Part shown: in pieces, positions 1 through 8,321 of the stretch
How positions within the stretch are numbered: position 1 is the first letter of the stretch
How the letters are laid out: every line of letters starts with the position of its first letter
Source: Streptomyces sp. NBC_01669
GTDB taxonomy: Bacteria; Actinomycetota; Actinomycetes; Streptomycetales; Streptomycetaceae
DNA: 64,000 bases
Direction: 5' to 3'
Assembly (NCBI RefSeq): GCF_026339735.1
Contig: NZ_JAPEQG010000001.1
Coordinates: 2,480,001 to 2,544,000 of the forward strand
The notes under the pieces: model-generated
Database searches by the model: none
What the model was told of the DNA's origin: nothing
What the model saw: the letters and a program-made list of their open reading frames with translations, nothing else
Translations under genes and position numbers: made by a program

Positions 1-3000
1 CCGACATGGATCTCGCCGGTGACGCCGACGGGCACGGTCTGCCCGTGGCGGTCGAGCAGATGGATCCGCAGATCGGCGAGCGGGCGCCCGACCGGGTTGC
101 CGCCCGCCGTCAGGTCGTCGTGGGTGATGCGGTGGTACGTCGAGTGGACCGTGGTCTCGGTGATGCCGTACATGTTGAGCAGCTGCGGTCGGTCGAGACC
201 CAGCCGCTCCACCCACGGGACCAGCTCGGCGAACTCCAGCCGCTCCCCCGCGAAAACCACCGCCCTCAGGGCCAGTTGACCGATCCGCGGGTCGCCCGAC
301 CCTGCGGCGCCGACGAGCGACCGGAAGGCCGAAGGTGTCTGGTTGAGCACCGTGACCCGGTGCCGGACCAGCAGATCGAGGAAGTCGTCCGGCGACCGGG
401 CGACGTCGAACGGCACCACCACCAGCCGCCCACCGTGAGCCAGCGCACCCCACAGCTCCCACACCGACACATCGAAGGCATAGGAGTGGAACAGCGGCCA
501 CACATCGTCCGCGCCGAACGCGTAGTGCCTGCGGGCGATGGCGTGCAGCCGCCACACCTGGGTGTGGCTCACGCACACACCCTTCGGGCGCCCGGTGGAG
601 CCCGAGGTGTAGATGACGTACGCCGTCGAGTCCGGGCCGGCCGGCAGTGGCGCCGGGTTCGGCGGCTCCGCGTCCGCCTCACCCCGTTCCTGCGGCGCGT
701 CCTCGTCGAGGACGATCAGGGTCCCGGAGTGGATCCGCCCCAGCCGTTCGGCGAACTCCGAGGTGGTGACCACGAGAGAGGCCGCCGTGTCACCGAGGAT
801 GAACTCCCAGCGATCCAGGGGATGCGCCGGGTCCAGCGGAACGTACGCGGCGCCCGACTTCAGTACGCCGAGCAGGGCGGGCACCAGCTCGGGGCCGCGC
901 TCCAGGCACACGCCGACCAGGGCCTCGGGTCCGGCGCCCAGCGCCCTCAGGCGGTGGGCCAGCCGGTTCGCCCGCGCGTTCAGCTCGCCGTACGACAGCT
1001 CGGTGTCACCCGCGACGACGGCCACCGCGCCGGGGGTCGCCGCGGCCTGCTCCTCGAAGACCTCGTGCATCGTCCTGGCCTGCCCGGCGTCGTCCACGGC
1101 GGCGGGTGCGACGAGGGCGTGCTCGGCGGCGCCGAGCAGCGGAGCCTGCGCGATACGGCCGGACGGGGCGCTCGCCAGGGCGTCGAGAAGCCGTACGAAG
1201 CCGGCCGCGAGATTCTCCACCCAGCCCCGCTCGAAGAGCGCCGTGGCGTACTCGATCTGGCAGCGCGCCCCGCCGCCCGGCTCCAGGTGGACGAAGAGCG
1301 TGAGGTCCGTCTTGGCGGTCCGCCAGCTGTCGCCGAGGAGAGCCAGGTCGCTGTCGCTGAGAGCGGATCCGGTCTGGCCTTCGTCGAGCAGGTCGAAGGC
1401 GGCCTGGTAGAGCGGGGTGCGTGAGCGGTCACGGTCGCCGAAGGCGTCCACGAGGCGTTCGAAGGGGAGGTCCTGGTGGGCGAAGGCGGTCAGGACCGTG
1501 TCCCGTATCCGCTCCAGCGCCGCCGTGAACGTCGGGTCGCCGCCGAGATCGCAGCGGATCACGAGGTTGTTGAGGAAGCAGCCCGCGACCCCGGCGCTCT
1601 CGGGCCTGGTGCGGCCCGAGACCGGTGTGCCGACCGCGATGTCCTCGCTGCCCGTGTACCGGGAGAGGAGGGCGGAGAAGGCGGTGAGCAGGGTCATGAA
1701 GGGGGTGGCCCCGTGGTGCTGGCCGAGGGCGAGTGCCTGCTTCGTCACGCCGTGCGGGACATGGAAGCCGACCACCGAGCCGCTGATGTCGCGTTCGGCC
1801 GGCCGGGGGTGAGCCGTGGGGAGATCGAGGGGGGCGAGTCCGTCGAGGGCCTCGCGCCAGTGGGCGAGCTGTCGTGCGCTCTCCTCGTCGCCGGACTGCT
1901 CCCGCTGCCTCACGGCGAAATCCACGTACTGCAGGGGCAGTTCCGGAAGGTTCTCCGTCTCTGGCGTGAGGCAGAGCGCGCGGAGGTCGTTCTCCAGCAG
2001 GACCGACGACCAACCGTCCGAGGCGATGTGATGGATGGTCAGGACCAGCAGGTGCTCCTCTCCGGGAGTGCGGATCAGCCGGGCCCGCCAGACCGGTCCC
2101 TGCTCCAGGTCGAAGCCCTGGGCGAGCTGCGCCGTCAGGTGAGGGGCCGGGCCCTCGGGGCCCGCGTCCAGCACCTGGAAGTCCACTGCGCTGTGGACGT
2201 CGGCCAGTTGGCGGGGTTCACCGTGCTCGGTGACGTACCGCGTACGGAGGATCTCGTGCCGGTCCGCCAGGGCGCGCAGCGCCGAGCGGACGGCCTCCGG
2301 GGTGGTGGCGGCGGGCAGGCGCAGGAGGACGGGGGTGACCCATTCGGCGCTCGCCGGGTTCATCCGGTCCAGGAACCAGATGCGTTCCTGCGCGAAAGAG
2401 AGCGGGAGCGGCGCGTCCCGGCCGGCCGCCGTGACCGTGGCCGCGTCGTCGGTCGGGGCGCCGCGGTCGAGCAGCTGGGCCTGTTCGGCGACGGTGGTGG
2501 CAGTGAAGAGGTCGCGGAGTTCGATGCGGCGGCCGGTGGCAGCGGTGAGACGGCCGAGCAGCCGGGTCATGTGGAGCGAGGTGCCGCCGAGGCGGAAGAA
2601 GTCGTCGTGTGCGCCGACGGTGTCCGTGCCGGTGCCGAGCAGTTCGGCCCAGACGCGGGCGACGAGCCGCTCGTCGTCGGTGCGGGGCCCGACCGCCGCC
2701 GGCCCGTCGTCGACCGTGCCGGGGTCGGGCAGGGCGCTTCGGTCGACCTTTCCGCTGGCGTTGAGCGGGAAGGCGTCGACCGTCACGTAGACGGAGGGGA
2801 TGAGGGCCTCGGTGAGGCTGCCCCGGAGGAAGGCCCGGAGTTCGGCGGCGGGCACGGGTTCGGCACGGGGGACGACGTGCGCGGCCAGGCGCGCGGTGCC
2901 GTCGGGGGCCTTGAACGGGGTGACGACCGCACCGCTGAGACCGGGGTGCGCGGCGAGCGCCGCTTCGGCCTCGCCGGGTTCGACACGGGTGCCGTTGATC

Positions 3001-4262
3001 TTGACCTGGTGGTCCACCCTGCCGACGTACTCCAGCACTCCGTCCGAGCGCCAGCGGGCCCGGTCGCCCGTGCGGTACAGCCGTTCGCCCGCCGCGCCGT
3101 AGGGGTCGGGGACGAAGCTCGCGGCGGTCGCCCCCGGGCGCCCCAGGTAGCCGCGGGCCACCCCGGGGCCCCCCGCGTACAGTTCGCCCGGCACTCCGAC
3201 GGGCACCGGTGTCCCGGCCGTGTCGAGCACCAGGACGCGCATGGAGTCGATGGGGCGGCCGATGGGTACGGGGCCCTGCTCCCTGTCCGGGTGGACGGGG
3301 TGGGCAGTGACGTCGATGGAGCACTCGGTGGGGCCGTAGGTGTTCCAGATTCCGGTGCGGATGCGGTCGGGCAGCCGTCGGCAGAGGTCCGCGTGCAGGG
3401 GCTCTCCCGCGCAGAACAGCAGCCGCAGTTCCGTGCAGTGGGCCCAGCCGTCCTCGTCGGCGAGCAGCCGCAGCACGGAGGGCACCACCTGGAGGACGGT
3501 GATGCGCTGTTCGGCCACCGCCCGCAGCAGCAGCGCAGGGTCGCGTTCGGCGCCCTCGGGGGCCATGACGACGGTGCCGCCCGCCGTGAGCGGGGCGAAG
3601 ATCTCCCAGCCCGCGGCGTCGAAGCTCATCGTGGTCTTCTGGAGGATCCGGTCGTCCGGGCCGATGCCGTGTCTGCGGACGGTCCAGCCGACGCGGTTCG
3701 CGATGCCCGCATGGTCGACGAGGACGCCCTTGGGGCGGCCGGTGGATCCCGAGGTGTAGATGACATACGCGGCTGCCGCCGGGGACACGGGTCCCGGCAG
3801 GGCGGTCGCGGGCTGCGCGGCGATGCGGTCCCGCTCCTCGTCCAGGCACAGGGCGGCGACGGGCAGGTCGCGGAGGGCGCCCCGGGCGGTGGTCCCGTCG
3901 GTGATGACGACACGCGCTGCCGTGTCGTCCAGGACCCATTCCAGGCGGGCGCGCGGATGCCCGGGATCCAGCGGTACGTACGCCGCGCCGGCCTTCCAGA
4001 CGGCGAGGAGCGCCACCACGAGGCCGATGCCGCGCGGCAGGCAGACGGCGACGAGGTCCTCGGGGCCGATACCGCGGTCGCGCAGGGCATGTGCGAGACG
4101 GTTGGACCTCCGGTCGAGCTCGGCGTAACCGAGCCGGTCCCGACCGGAGAGCACGGCGAGGGCGTCGGGGGTCCTGGCCGCCTGCAGTTCGAATCGCGCG
4201 GGCAACAGCTCCGTACCGGAACGGTCGGTCTCTGACGTCCGCGGCCACATCTGGGATTCCAC
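1..4262 (-). CDS. Non-ribosomal peptide synthetase, A-T-C-A... (partial, runs off the left edge)
   Basis: This is the 5' two-thirds or less of an NRPS. Reading on the minus strand, domain order is A1 (residues about 15-510; YTSGSTGRPKG near 174), T (LGGTS near 557), C (HHIASDG near 745) and A2 (second YTSGSTGRPKG near 1220), and the window ends inside A2. There is no C domain before A1, so this is an initiation subunit and acylation must come in trans, plausibly from the stand-alone C protein at 6746-8176. By alignment to the GrsA pocket I read code residues DAWQFATID for A1 (7 of 9 as in glutamine-type DAWQFGLID) and DVWNVAMVH for A2 (nearest to threonine-type codes). These are predictions, and a diaminopropionate-specific domain could lie off the edge. 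The start is GTG at 4262, 5-6 nt after AGGAG; an in-frame ATG at 4250 is the alternative. It is downstream of mbtH in the sbnA operon. Confidence 0.93.
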   Translation of the reverse strand, partial: MESQMWPRTSETDRSGTELLPARFELQAARTPDALAVLSGRDRLGYAELDRRSNRLAHALRDRGIGPEDLVAVCLPRGIGLVVALLAVWKAGAAYVPLDPGHPRARLEWVLDDTAARVVITDGTTARGALRDLPVAALCLDEERDRIAAQPATALPGPVSPAAAAYVIYTSGSTGRPKGVLVDHAGIANRVGWTVRRHGIGPDDRILQKTTMSFDAAGWEIFAPLTAGGTVVMAPEGAERDPALLLRAVAEQRITVLQVVPSVLRLLADEDGWAHCTELRLLFCAGEPLHADLCRRLPDRIRTGIWNTYGPTECSIDVTAHPVHPDREQGPVPIGRPIDSMRVLVLDTAGTPVPVGVPGELYAGGPGVARGYLGRPGATAASFVPDPYGAAGERLYRTGDRARWRSDGVLEYVGRVDHQVKINGTRVEPGEAEAALAAHPGLSGAVVTPFKAPDGTARLAAHVVPRAEPVPAAELRAFLRGSLTEALIPSVYVTVDAFPLNASGKVDRSALPDPGTVDDGPAAVGPRTDDERLVARVWAELLGTGTDTVGAHDDFFRLGGTSLHMTRLLGRLTAATGRRIELRDLFTATTVAEQAQLLDRGAPTDDAATVTAAGRDAPLPLSFAQERIWFLDRMNPASAEWVTPVLLRLPAATTPEAVRSALRALADRHEILRTRYVTEHGEPRQLADVHSAVDFQVLDAGPEGPAPHLTAQLAQGFDLEQGPVWRARLIRTPGEEHLLVLTIHHIASDGWSSVLLENDLRALCLTPETENLPELPLQYVDFAVRQREQSGDEESARQLAHWREALDGLAPLDLPTAHPRPAERDISGSVVGFHVPHGVTKQALALGQHHGATPFMTLLTAFSALLSRYTGSEDIAVGTPVSGRTRPESAGVAGCFLNNLVIRCDLGGDPTFTAALERIRDTVLTAFAHQDLPFERLVDAFGDRDRSRTPLYQAAFDLLDEGQTGSALSDSDLALLGDSWRTAKTDLTLFVHLEPGGGARCQIEYATALFERGWVENLAAGFVRLLDALASAPSGRIAQAPLLGAAEHALVAPAAVDDAGQARTMHEVFEEQAAATPGAVAVVAGDTELSYGELNARANRLAHRLRALGAGPEALVGVCLERGPELVPALLGVLKSGAAYVPLDPAHPLDRWEFILGDTAASLVVTTSEFAERLGRIHSGTLIVLDEDAPQERGEADAEPPNPAPLPAGPDSTAYVIYTSGSTGRPKGVCVSHTQVWRLHAIARRHYAFGADDVWPLFHSYAFDVSVWELWGALAHGGRLVVVPFDVARSPDDFLDLLVRHRVTVLNQTPSAFRSLVGAAGSGDPRIGQLALRAVVFAGERLEFAELVPWVERLGLDRPQLLNMYGITETTVHSTYHRITHDDLTAGGNPVGRPLADLRIHLLDRHGQTVPVGVTGEIHV

Positions 4263-4297
4263 CCCTGCTCCTCTTCACCTCTGGGCCGGCGCAGCGG

Positions 4298-4333
4298 GCG
4301 AGGGGCCGCCGCATACCTGCCGCGGCCCCTCGC
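4298..4333 (-). terminator. Perfect 12-bp hairpin between mbtH and the NRPS gene
   Basis: A 12-bp arm (GCGAGGGGCCGC) at 4298-4309 is repeated exactly as its reverse complement at 4322-4333 with a 12-nt loop. It lies in the 113-bp gap between mbtH and the NRPS gene, which are otherwise one transcription unit. There is no U-run, as is usual for Streptomyces hairpins. It could attenuate transcription into the NRPS or stabilise the upstream mRNA. Confidence 0.55.
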
Positions 4334-4375
4334 CGTCGCTCCCGTTCCCGCTCCTGCTGCCTGCCTGCGCCGGTG

Positions 4376-4597
4376 TCAGACGGCGCTGTGCTGCTCTTCC
4401 ATGCGCCGGCGCAGGCTCAGCGGGCGCATGTCGGTCCAGACCTCCTCGATCCGGGCGAGGCACTCGGCACGGGTGCCGCGGGTCCCCTCCTGGTGCCAGC
4501 CGGCGGGGAGTTCCCGGTCGGCGAGCCAGATCGAGTACTGGAGTTCGTCGTTGTGGACGACGAGGTAGGTCCGGTCGTCGCTCTGCTCTTCGGCCAT
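4376..4597 (-). CDS. MbtH-like protein
   Basis: A 73-residue protein with the complete MbtH family signature: NDELQYSIW, LPAGW, then CLARIEEVWTDMRPLSLR. MbtH proteins bind NRPS adenylation domains and are needed for their solubility or activity. The ATG at 4597 has a strong AGGAGG seven bases upstream. It lies 32 bp after sbnB and 113 bp before the NRPS start, so it is expected to serve the A domains of that synthetase. Family assignment is certain; which A domains depend on it is not visible. Confidence 0.96.
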   Translation of the reverse strand: MAEEQSDDRTYLVVHNDELQYSIWLADRELPAGWHQEGTRGTRAECLARIEEVWTDMRPLSLRRRMEEQHSAV

Positions 4598-4629
4598 CGG
4601 TGGCCTCCTTCTCGTCTGCGGAATCGGGG

Positions 4630-5670
4630 TCAGCGGCCCGAGGCCTCGGGTACGGCTGCGGGTGCGGCTTCTGCTGCCGTGAGGAAGTCGTCGACGGCGA
4701 CGCCGAGCTGCTGCTTCTGCGCCTCCTCGTACACCAGCTGGGCGACGGCGAGGTCGAGCACACCGAGGCCGAACGGCGAGACGATGACCGTGCGTTCGGG
4801 GTCGCGGCGGAACGACGTGGCGCCGCCGACCAGTTCCCCGATCGACGCGTCGATGAAGTCGCGGTTCCCGGAGAGCTGTTGGGCCAGATCCGGGGAGGTC
4901 CGCTCGCGGCAGACATGGTCGGCGTCGTCGACGACGTTCTGCGCGTCGAGGAGCGTTTCCGGACGGATGTCCCGCAGCGAGACGTTGAGGACCGTCGAGC
5001 CCGGGCGGAAGGCGTCCACCGGCAGATACGGTTCTGCGGAGGTGGTGGCCAGCGAGACGAGCGAGTGCGCGGCCAGCGCCTGCGCCTGCTCGCGGGCCAC
5101 GGTCACGGTGATGCCCGGGGCCTTCTCCTCGGCCGTGCGGACGAAGGCGGCGGCCCGTACCGGGTCCTGGTCGTACACGGTCGCCTCGGTCAGCGAGGGC
5201 AGCCGGGTGCTGAGGAAGTGCAGGATCTCCGCGTTGATGACCCCACAGCCGATGAGCGTGACGCCGGTGGTGCCCGCGCCCTCGTCGGGCAGCAGCAGTC
5301 CGGCGGCGAGCGCCGCGCCGGCCGCGGTGCGCTTCGCCGAGATCAGCGAGGCCTCGATCACCGCCTGCGGGTGGCCGTTGAGCAGCGAGCTGAGCACGAT
5401 CACCGCGCTGGCGCGGTCGACGCCCGTCCGGATGTTCCCGGGAAAGGACGCGATCCATTTCATTCCGGCGGAAGGGCTGTCGCCGCCGATGAATGCGGGC
5501 AGTCCGATGATGCGGTTGGCCGGTGCATCGGGAAAGCGGAGAAAGGTGGAGTGCGGTAGTGAGGTGCGTCCCTCGTCATGGAGCCGGTACGCGTTCGCCA
5601 CCAGGTCGATCAGTTCGGCGGAGCGGCTTTCGAGAATGCCGCTCACCTCGCTCTTGCGGACAATCAGCAT
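4630..5670 (-). CDS. sbnB: 2,3-diaminopropionate biosynthesis protein SbnB (ornithine cyclodeaminase family)
   Basis: A 346-residue protein of the ornithine cyclodeaminase/mu-crystallin family. It shows the substrate-region motif MKWIASFPGN (residues about 70-79) and a Rossmann nucleotide-binding turn near 139-145 (LIGCGVIN). In the known SbnA/SbnB pathway, SbnB is the NAD-dependent dehydrogenase that oxidatively splits N-(1-amino-1-carboxy-2-ethyl)glutamate into L-2,3-diaminopropionate and 2-oxoglutarate. Its ATG overlaps the end of sbnA by 7 bp, the arrangement expected for this pair. It therefore supplies Dap as a building block for the adjacent NRPS. The pairing makes a catabolic cyclodeaminase role unlikely. 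Confidence 0.93.
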   Translation of the reverse strand: MLIVRKSEVSGILESRSAELIDLVANAYRLHDEGRTSLPHSTFLRFPDAPANRIIGLPAFIGGDSPSAGMKWIASFPGNIRTGVDRASAVIVLSSLLNGHPQAVIEASLISAKRTAAGAALAAGLLLPDEGAGTTGVTLIGCGVINAEILHFLSTRLPSLTEATVYDQDPVRAAAFVRTAEEKAPGITVTVAREQAQALAAHSLVSLATTSAEPYLPVDAFRPGSTVLNVSLRDIRPETLLDAQNVVDDADHVCRERTSPDLAQQLSGNRDFIDASIGELVGGATSFRRDPERTVIVSPFGLGVLDLAVAQLVYEEAQKQQLGVAVDDFLTAAEAAPAAVPEASGR

Positions 5671-6680
5671 TCCTGTGCCACCTGGCCTTCCTTGTCCTTC
5701 CAGAGATGGGTGACGTCACCGAAGTTCTCGCGCACCCAGTTGTCGGAGTAGATCGTGTCGAGATAGCGGTCGCCGCCGTCGGGGAAGATCAGCACACAGG
5801 TGGCACCGTCCTCGATGGATGGGCTGAGCTTCTCCAGCGCGGCGACGGTCGCCCCGGAGGAGCCGCCGGCCAGGATCGATTCGCGCCGGGACAGCCGTCG
5901 GCAACCGGTCACGCACTCCAGGTCCGTGATGTGGACGATCTCGTCCGGAGTGCTGGTGTCCAGCAGGGCGGGACGCACGGAAGCGCCGTGGCCCGGGATC
6001 AGCCGGCGCTCGGTGGTGGTCGGCGGACCGAACAGCACACTGCCGACCGCGTCGACCGCGACGACCTTGGTGCCGAGGCCGTGCTCGCGGATGTACTCCC
6101 CGCAGCCTCGCAGCGTCCCGGTGGTGCTCGCCGCGCAGAACAGGTAGTCGACCCGGCCGTCGAGCGCCTGCGCGATCTCGCGCATCGTCGAGCGGTGGGC
6201 ACGGGGGTTGAGCGGGTTGGCGTACTGGTTGGGCCAGAAGGAGTGCGGCAGCGCGGCCACGAGTTCCCGTACCCGGCGCAGCCGCATCGGCAGGAACTCG
6301 CCGGTGACCGGGTCGGCCTCGGTGACCACCTCGACCTCGGCGTGCAGCGCCTTCAGCACGGCGAGGTTCTGGTCGGTGGTCTTGGCGTCCACGACACAGA
6401 CGAAGCGGAGGCCGAAGTAGCCGCAGACCTGGGCCAGCCCGATGGCCAGATTCCCGGAGCTGGACTCGACCACGACCGAACGGCCGGGCTGGAGCCCGCC
6501 GTTGCGGATCTCCTCCAGGAGCATGCTGATCGCCGAGCGGTCCTTGATGCTGCCGCCCGGGTTGAACCGCTCCATTTTGGCGAATACCCTGCCGCCGAAT
6601 CCGGGGACGAGCCTTTCCAGTTCCACCAGCGGCGTATTACCTATCGTCGAGAGTATTCCCTTGAGATGTTCTTCTGCCAC
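5664..6680 (-). CDS. sbnA: 2,3-diaminopropionate biosynthesis protein SbnA (PLP-dependent, cysteine synthase fold)
   Basis: A 338-residue fold-type II PLP enzyme. It has the N-terminal IGNTPLVEL motif, the PLP lysine in GGSIKDRSA (about residue 46) and a phosphate-binding SSSGN loop near 73-77. SbnA condenses O-phospho-L-serine with L-glutamate to the ACEGA intermediate used by SbnB. The start is GTG at 6680 after a GAAGGG ribosome site, and sbnB overlaps its 3' end. It is the first gene of the operon leading to mbtH and the NRPS. A SARP-type operator with a properly spaced -10 lies 39-70 bp upstream. A plain cysteine synthase is the alternative, but the sbnB coupling argues against it. Confidence 0.92.
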   Translation of the reverse strand: MAEEHLKGILSTIGNTPLVELERLVPGFGGRVFAKMERFNPGGSIKDRSAISMLLEEIRNGGLQPGRSVVVESSSGNLAIGLAQVCGYFGLRFVCVVDAKTTDQNLAVLKALHAEVEVVTEADPVTGEFLPMRLRRVRELVAALPHSFWPNQYANPLNPRAHRSTMREIAQALDGRVDYLFCAASTTGTLRGCGEYIREHGLGTKVVAVDAVGSVLFGPPTTTERRLIPGHGASVRPALLDTSTPDEIVHITDLECVTGCRRLSRRESILAGGSSGATVAALEKLSPSIEDGATCVLIFPDGGDRYLDTIYSDNWVRENFGDVTHLWKDKEGQVAQEC

Positions 6681-6718
6681 GATTTACCCTTCGCCACCGC
6701 GGATCGTCCGGCAGACAA

Positions 6719-6750
6719 ATGATGAAGGCGTGCTCTATAGCCGCTCTATA
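6719..6750 (-). promoter_or_regulatory. SARP-type operator and promoter 1 (drives sbnA-sbnB-mbtH-NRPS)
   Basis: Read on the minus strand: heptamer TATAGAG (6750-6744), spacer CGGC, an identical heptamer TATAGAG (6739-6733), 8 bp, then the -10-like hexamer CATCAT (6724-6719). Heptamers at 11-bp period, 8 bp before the -10, are the classical DNA target of SARP activators. The first heptamer overlaps the TAG stop of the upstream condensation gene. Three further sites of the same design occur in this cluster. Confidence 0.82.
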
Positions 6751-8176
6751 CAGTTCCTGACCCCATGGCCAGTAGCTCCGCGAGGTCGGCACGGTCCACC
6801 AGCGCGATGGCTTCTATTTCCGCTCCGGGATCGTCCGTGGCCCGATCGAGCAGCCGCGCGTAACGCTGGGCGAACCGCTCGACGGTGCCGGCGTCGAAGA
6901 GGTCGGTGTCATAGCTGAAGACCGCGTCGAGCGTGTCTCCGCTCTGCTCGATCCGCAGCATGAGGTCGAACTGCCCCTCCTGCTGCGGGACTCCGATCCG
7001 GGCGACGGTCAGCCCTTCGTACGGCCGGGCGTCCCCTTCGCCGTCGGCGCGTACGGGGCCGAGCCGCGGCTCCGTGCGGTCCGTGGCGATCAGGGTGACG
7101 GCGGTACGGAACGGCGGGGTGCGCCGGCCCGGCGCGGCGGCCAGCAGGGCGCCCGGATGTCCGGCGTGCGCCAGGCCCTGGACGAGCTGCCGCTGGGCGG
7201 CCAGGACCGCGTCGCGCATGCGGTCGCCGGGCCGGAAACTCCCGCGTACCGGCACGGTGTTGACGAAATACCCCACTGCGGCCTCGGTCCGGCGACCCGC
7301 TCCGAGGGCGCCGCGGGTGGACATCGGGCAGCCGACCAGGGCGTCCGGCTGTCCCGAGTGGCGGAACAGCGCGGCCTGGAAGACGCCGAGGAGAAAGGCG
7401 AACGGTGTGACGTCCAGTGAGCGTGCGGCCTTCGTCAGCCGCTCGACCGTGCTCGCGGGCAACGGGAGTTCATGAGTGGCCCCGCGGAACCCCTGGGTGG
7501 CGGGGCGCGGCCGGTCGGTCGGCAGCTCGGCGGGGAGCGCGCCGACGCGCACCTGGCGCCAGTACGCCGCTCCCCGGGCGCCCCGAGCCGAGGAGAGGAG
7601 CCGTCGTTCGGCCGCCACCTGCTCGGCATGGATGTCCGGGCCGGCGCCCCTCGATACGGGGTCCGGGGTGGAGCCGTCGGCGAACTCCCGGTGCAGGGTG
7701 AGGAGCTCACGCAGGATCAGGTGGTGCGAGGCGTAGTCGCTGACGATGTGGTGGGCGGCGATGACCAGCACCGCGTCCTGCGCGTCCCGCCGCAGCAGCG
7801 TGACGCGGAACGGCGGCTCCACGTCGATCCGGAAGGCCTCCTGGGCGCACTCCCGGACCAGCGCACGCAGGTGCGCGTCCGTGGCGCCCGGCAGCTCCCG
7901 GACGGTGAGGACGTCCTGGCCCGGGCTGTCGAGCACGGTGCGGTAGGGCTCCCCGCCCGCACCCTCGCCGTCCCCTTCCGCGAATACCGAACGCAGCAGG
8001 GGATGCCTGGCCGCGACGGTGCGAACGGCCGCGGAGAGCGCGTCGCGGTCCAGCGGCCCCCGCAGCCGTACCGGCAGCACGATGGTGTAGGCGGCGCTCT
8101 CGGGCGCCAGCCGGTGGGCCAGCCACAGCGCCTGCTGGCTCGCCGAGAGGGGCAGGGTCCGATCGGTCGGTGGCAT
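6746..8176 (-). CDS. Stand-alone NRPS condensation domain protein
   Basis: A 476-residue free-standing condensation domain. It starts with the C1-like motif PLSASQQALWLAHRL, has the catalytic HHIVSDY (HHxxxD kept, with Tyr in place of the usual Gly) near residue 150, and the later motif VGYFVNTVPVRG. No A or T domain is attached. Because the NRPS lacks an N-terminal C domain while the cluster has an acyl-AMP ligase and ACP, the best inference is that this protein transfers the acyl starter (or joins a late unit) in trans. Its GTA-TAG end lies inside SARP operator 1, and it has its own operator 2 about 114-145 bp upstream. Start ATG follows GGGAG. Confidence 0.9.
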   Translation of the reverse strand: MPPTDRTLPLSASQQALWLAHRLAPESAAYTIVLPVRLRGPLDRDALSAAVRTVAARHPLLRSVFAEGDGEGAGGEPYRTVLDSPGQDVLTVRELPGATDAHLRALVRECAQEAFRIDVEPPFRVTLLRRDAQDAVLVIAAHHIVSDYASHHLILRELLTLHREFADGSTPDPVSRGAGPDIHAEQVAAERRLLSSARGARGAAYWRQVRVGALPAELPTDRPRPATQGFRGATHELPLPASTVERLTKAARSLDVTPFAFLLGVFQAALFRHSGQPDALVGCPMSTRGALGAGRRTEAAVGYFVNTVPVRGSFRPGDRMRDAVLAAQRQLVQGLAHAGHPGALLAAAPGRRTPPFRTAVTLIATDRTEPRLGPVRADGEGDARPYEGLTVARIGVPQQEGQFDLMLRIEQSGDTLDAVFSYDTDLFDAGTVERFAQRYARLLDRATDDPGAEIEAIALVDRADLAELLAMGSGTV

Positions 8177-8231
8177 GCTGCGGCTCCCGGTGGGTAGGGC
8201 GGCCGCCGCGCCGGTCGGACCGGAGAGCGCG

Positions 8232-8303
8232 AAGGGCCGGAAGGCTGAGCGGAACTGCCCGCCGGAGTCGTCCGGCTGAACAGGCCCCCACCTTCCGGCC
8301 CTT
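8232..8303 (-). terminator. Long-armed hairpin after the MMPL gene / in the condensation gene leader
   Basis: A 13-bp arm (AAGGGCCGGAAGG at 8232-8244) is exactly complementary to 8291-8303, with a 46-nt loop. It begins 14 bp after the MMPL stop, so it may terminate that operon. The far arm also overlaps the predicted spacer and -10 of SARP promoter 2, so it could fold in the condensation gene's 5' leader only if transcription starts earlier. Confidence 0.45.
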
Positions 8304-8321
8304 GGCTATATCCGGGCTATA
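8290..8321 (-). promoter_or_regulatory. SARP-type operator and promoter 2 (drives the condensation gene)
   Basis: Minus strand: heptamer TATAGCC (8321-8315), spacer CGGA, an identical TATAGCC (8310-8304), 8 bp, then GAAGGT (8295-8290) in the -10 position. As at site 1, the first heptamer contains the TAG stop of the upstream gene, here the MMPL transporter. The repeats are perfect, while the -10 hexamer is weak, as expected for an activator-dependent promoter. Confidence 0.8.

Noticed and set aside
1476..4235. 919-codon plus-strand frame opposite the NRPS, and similar long antisense frames across the window
   Set aside because: These are GC-driven shadows: Arg/Gly/Pro-rich, with no motifs, opposite clearly recognised genes.
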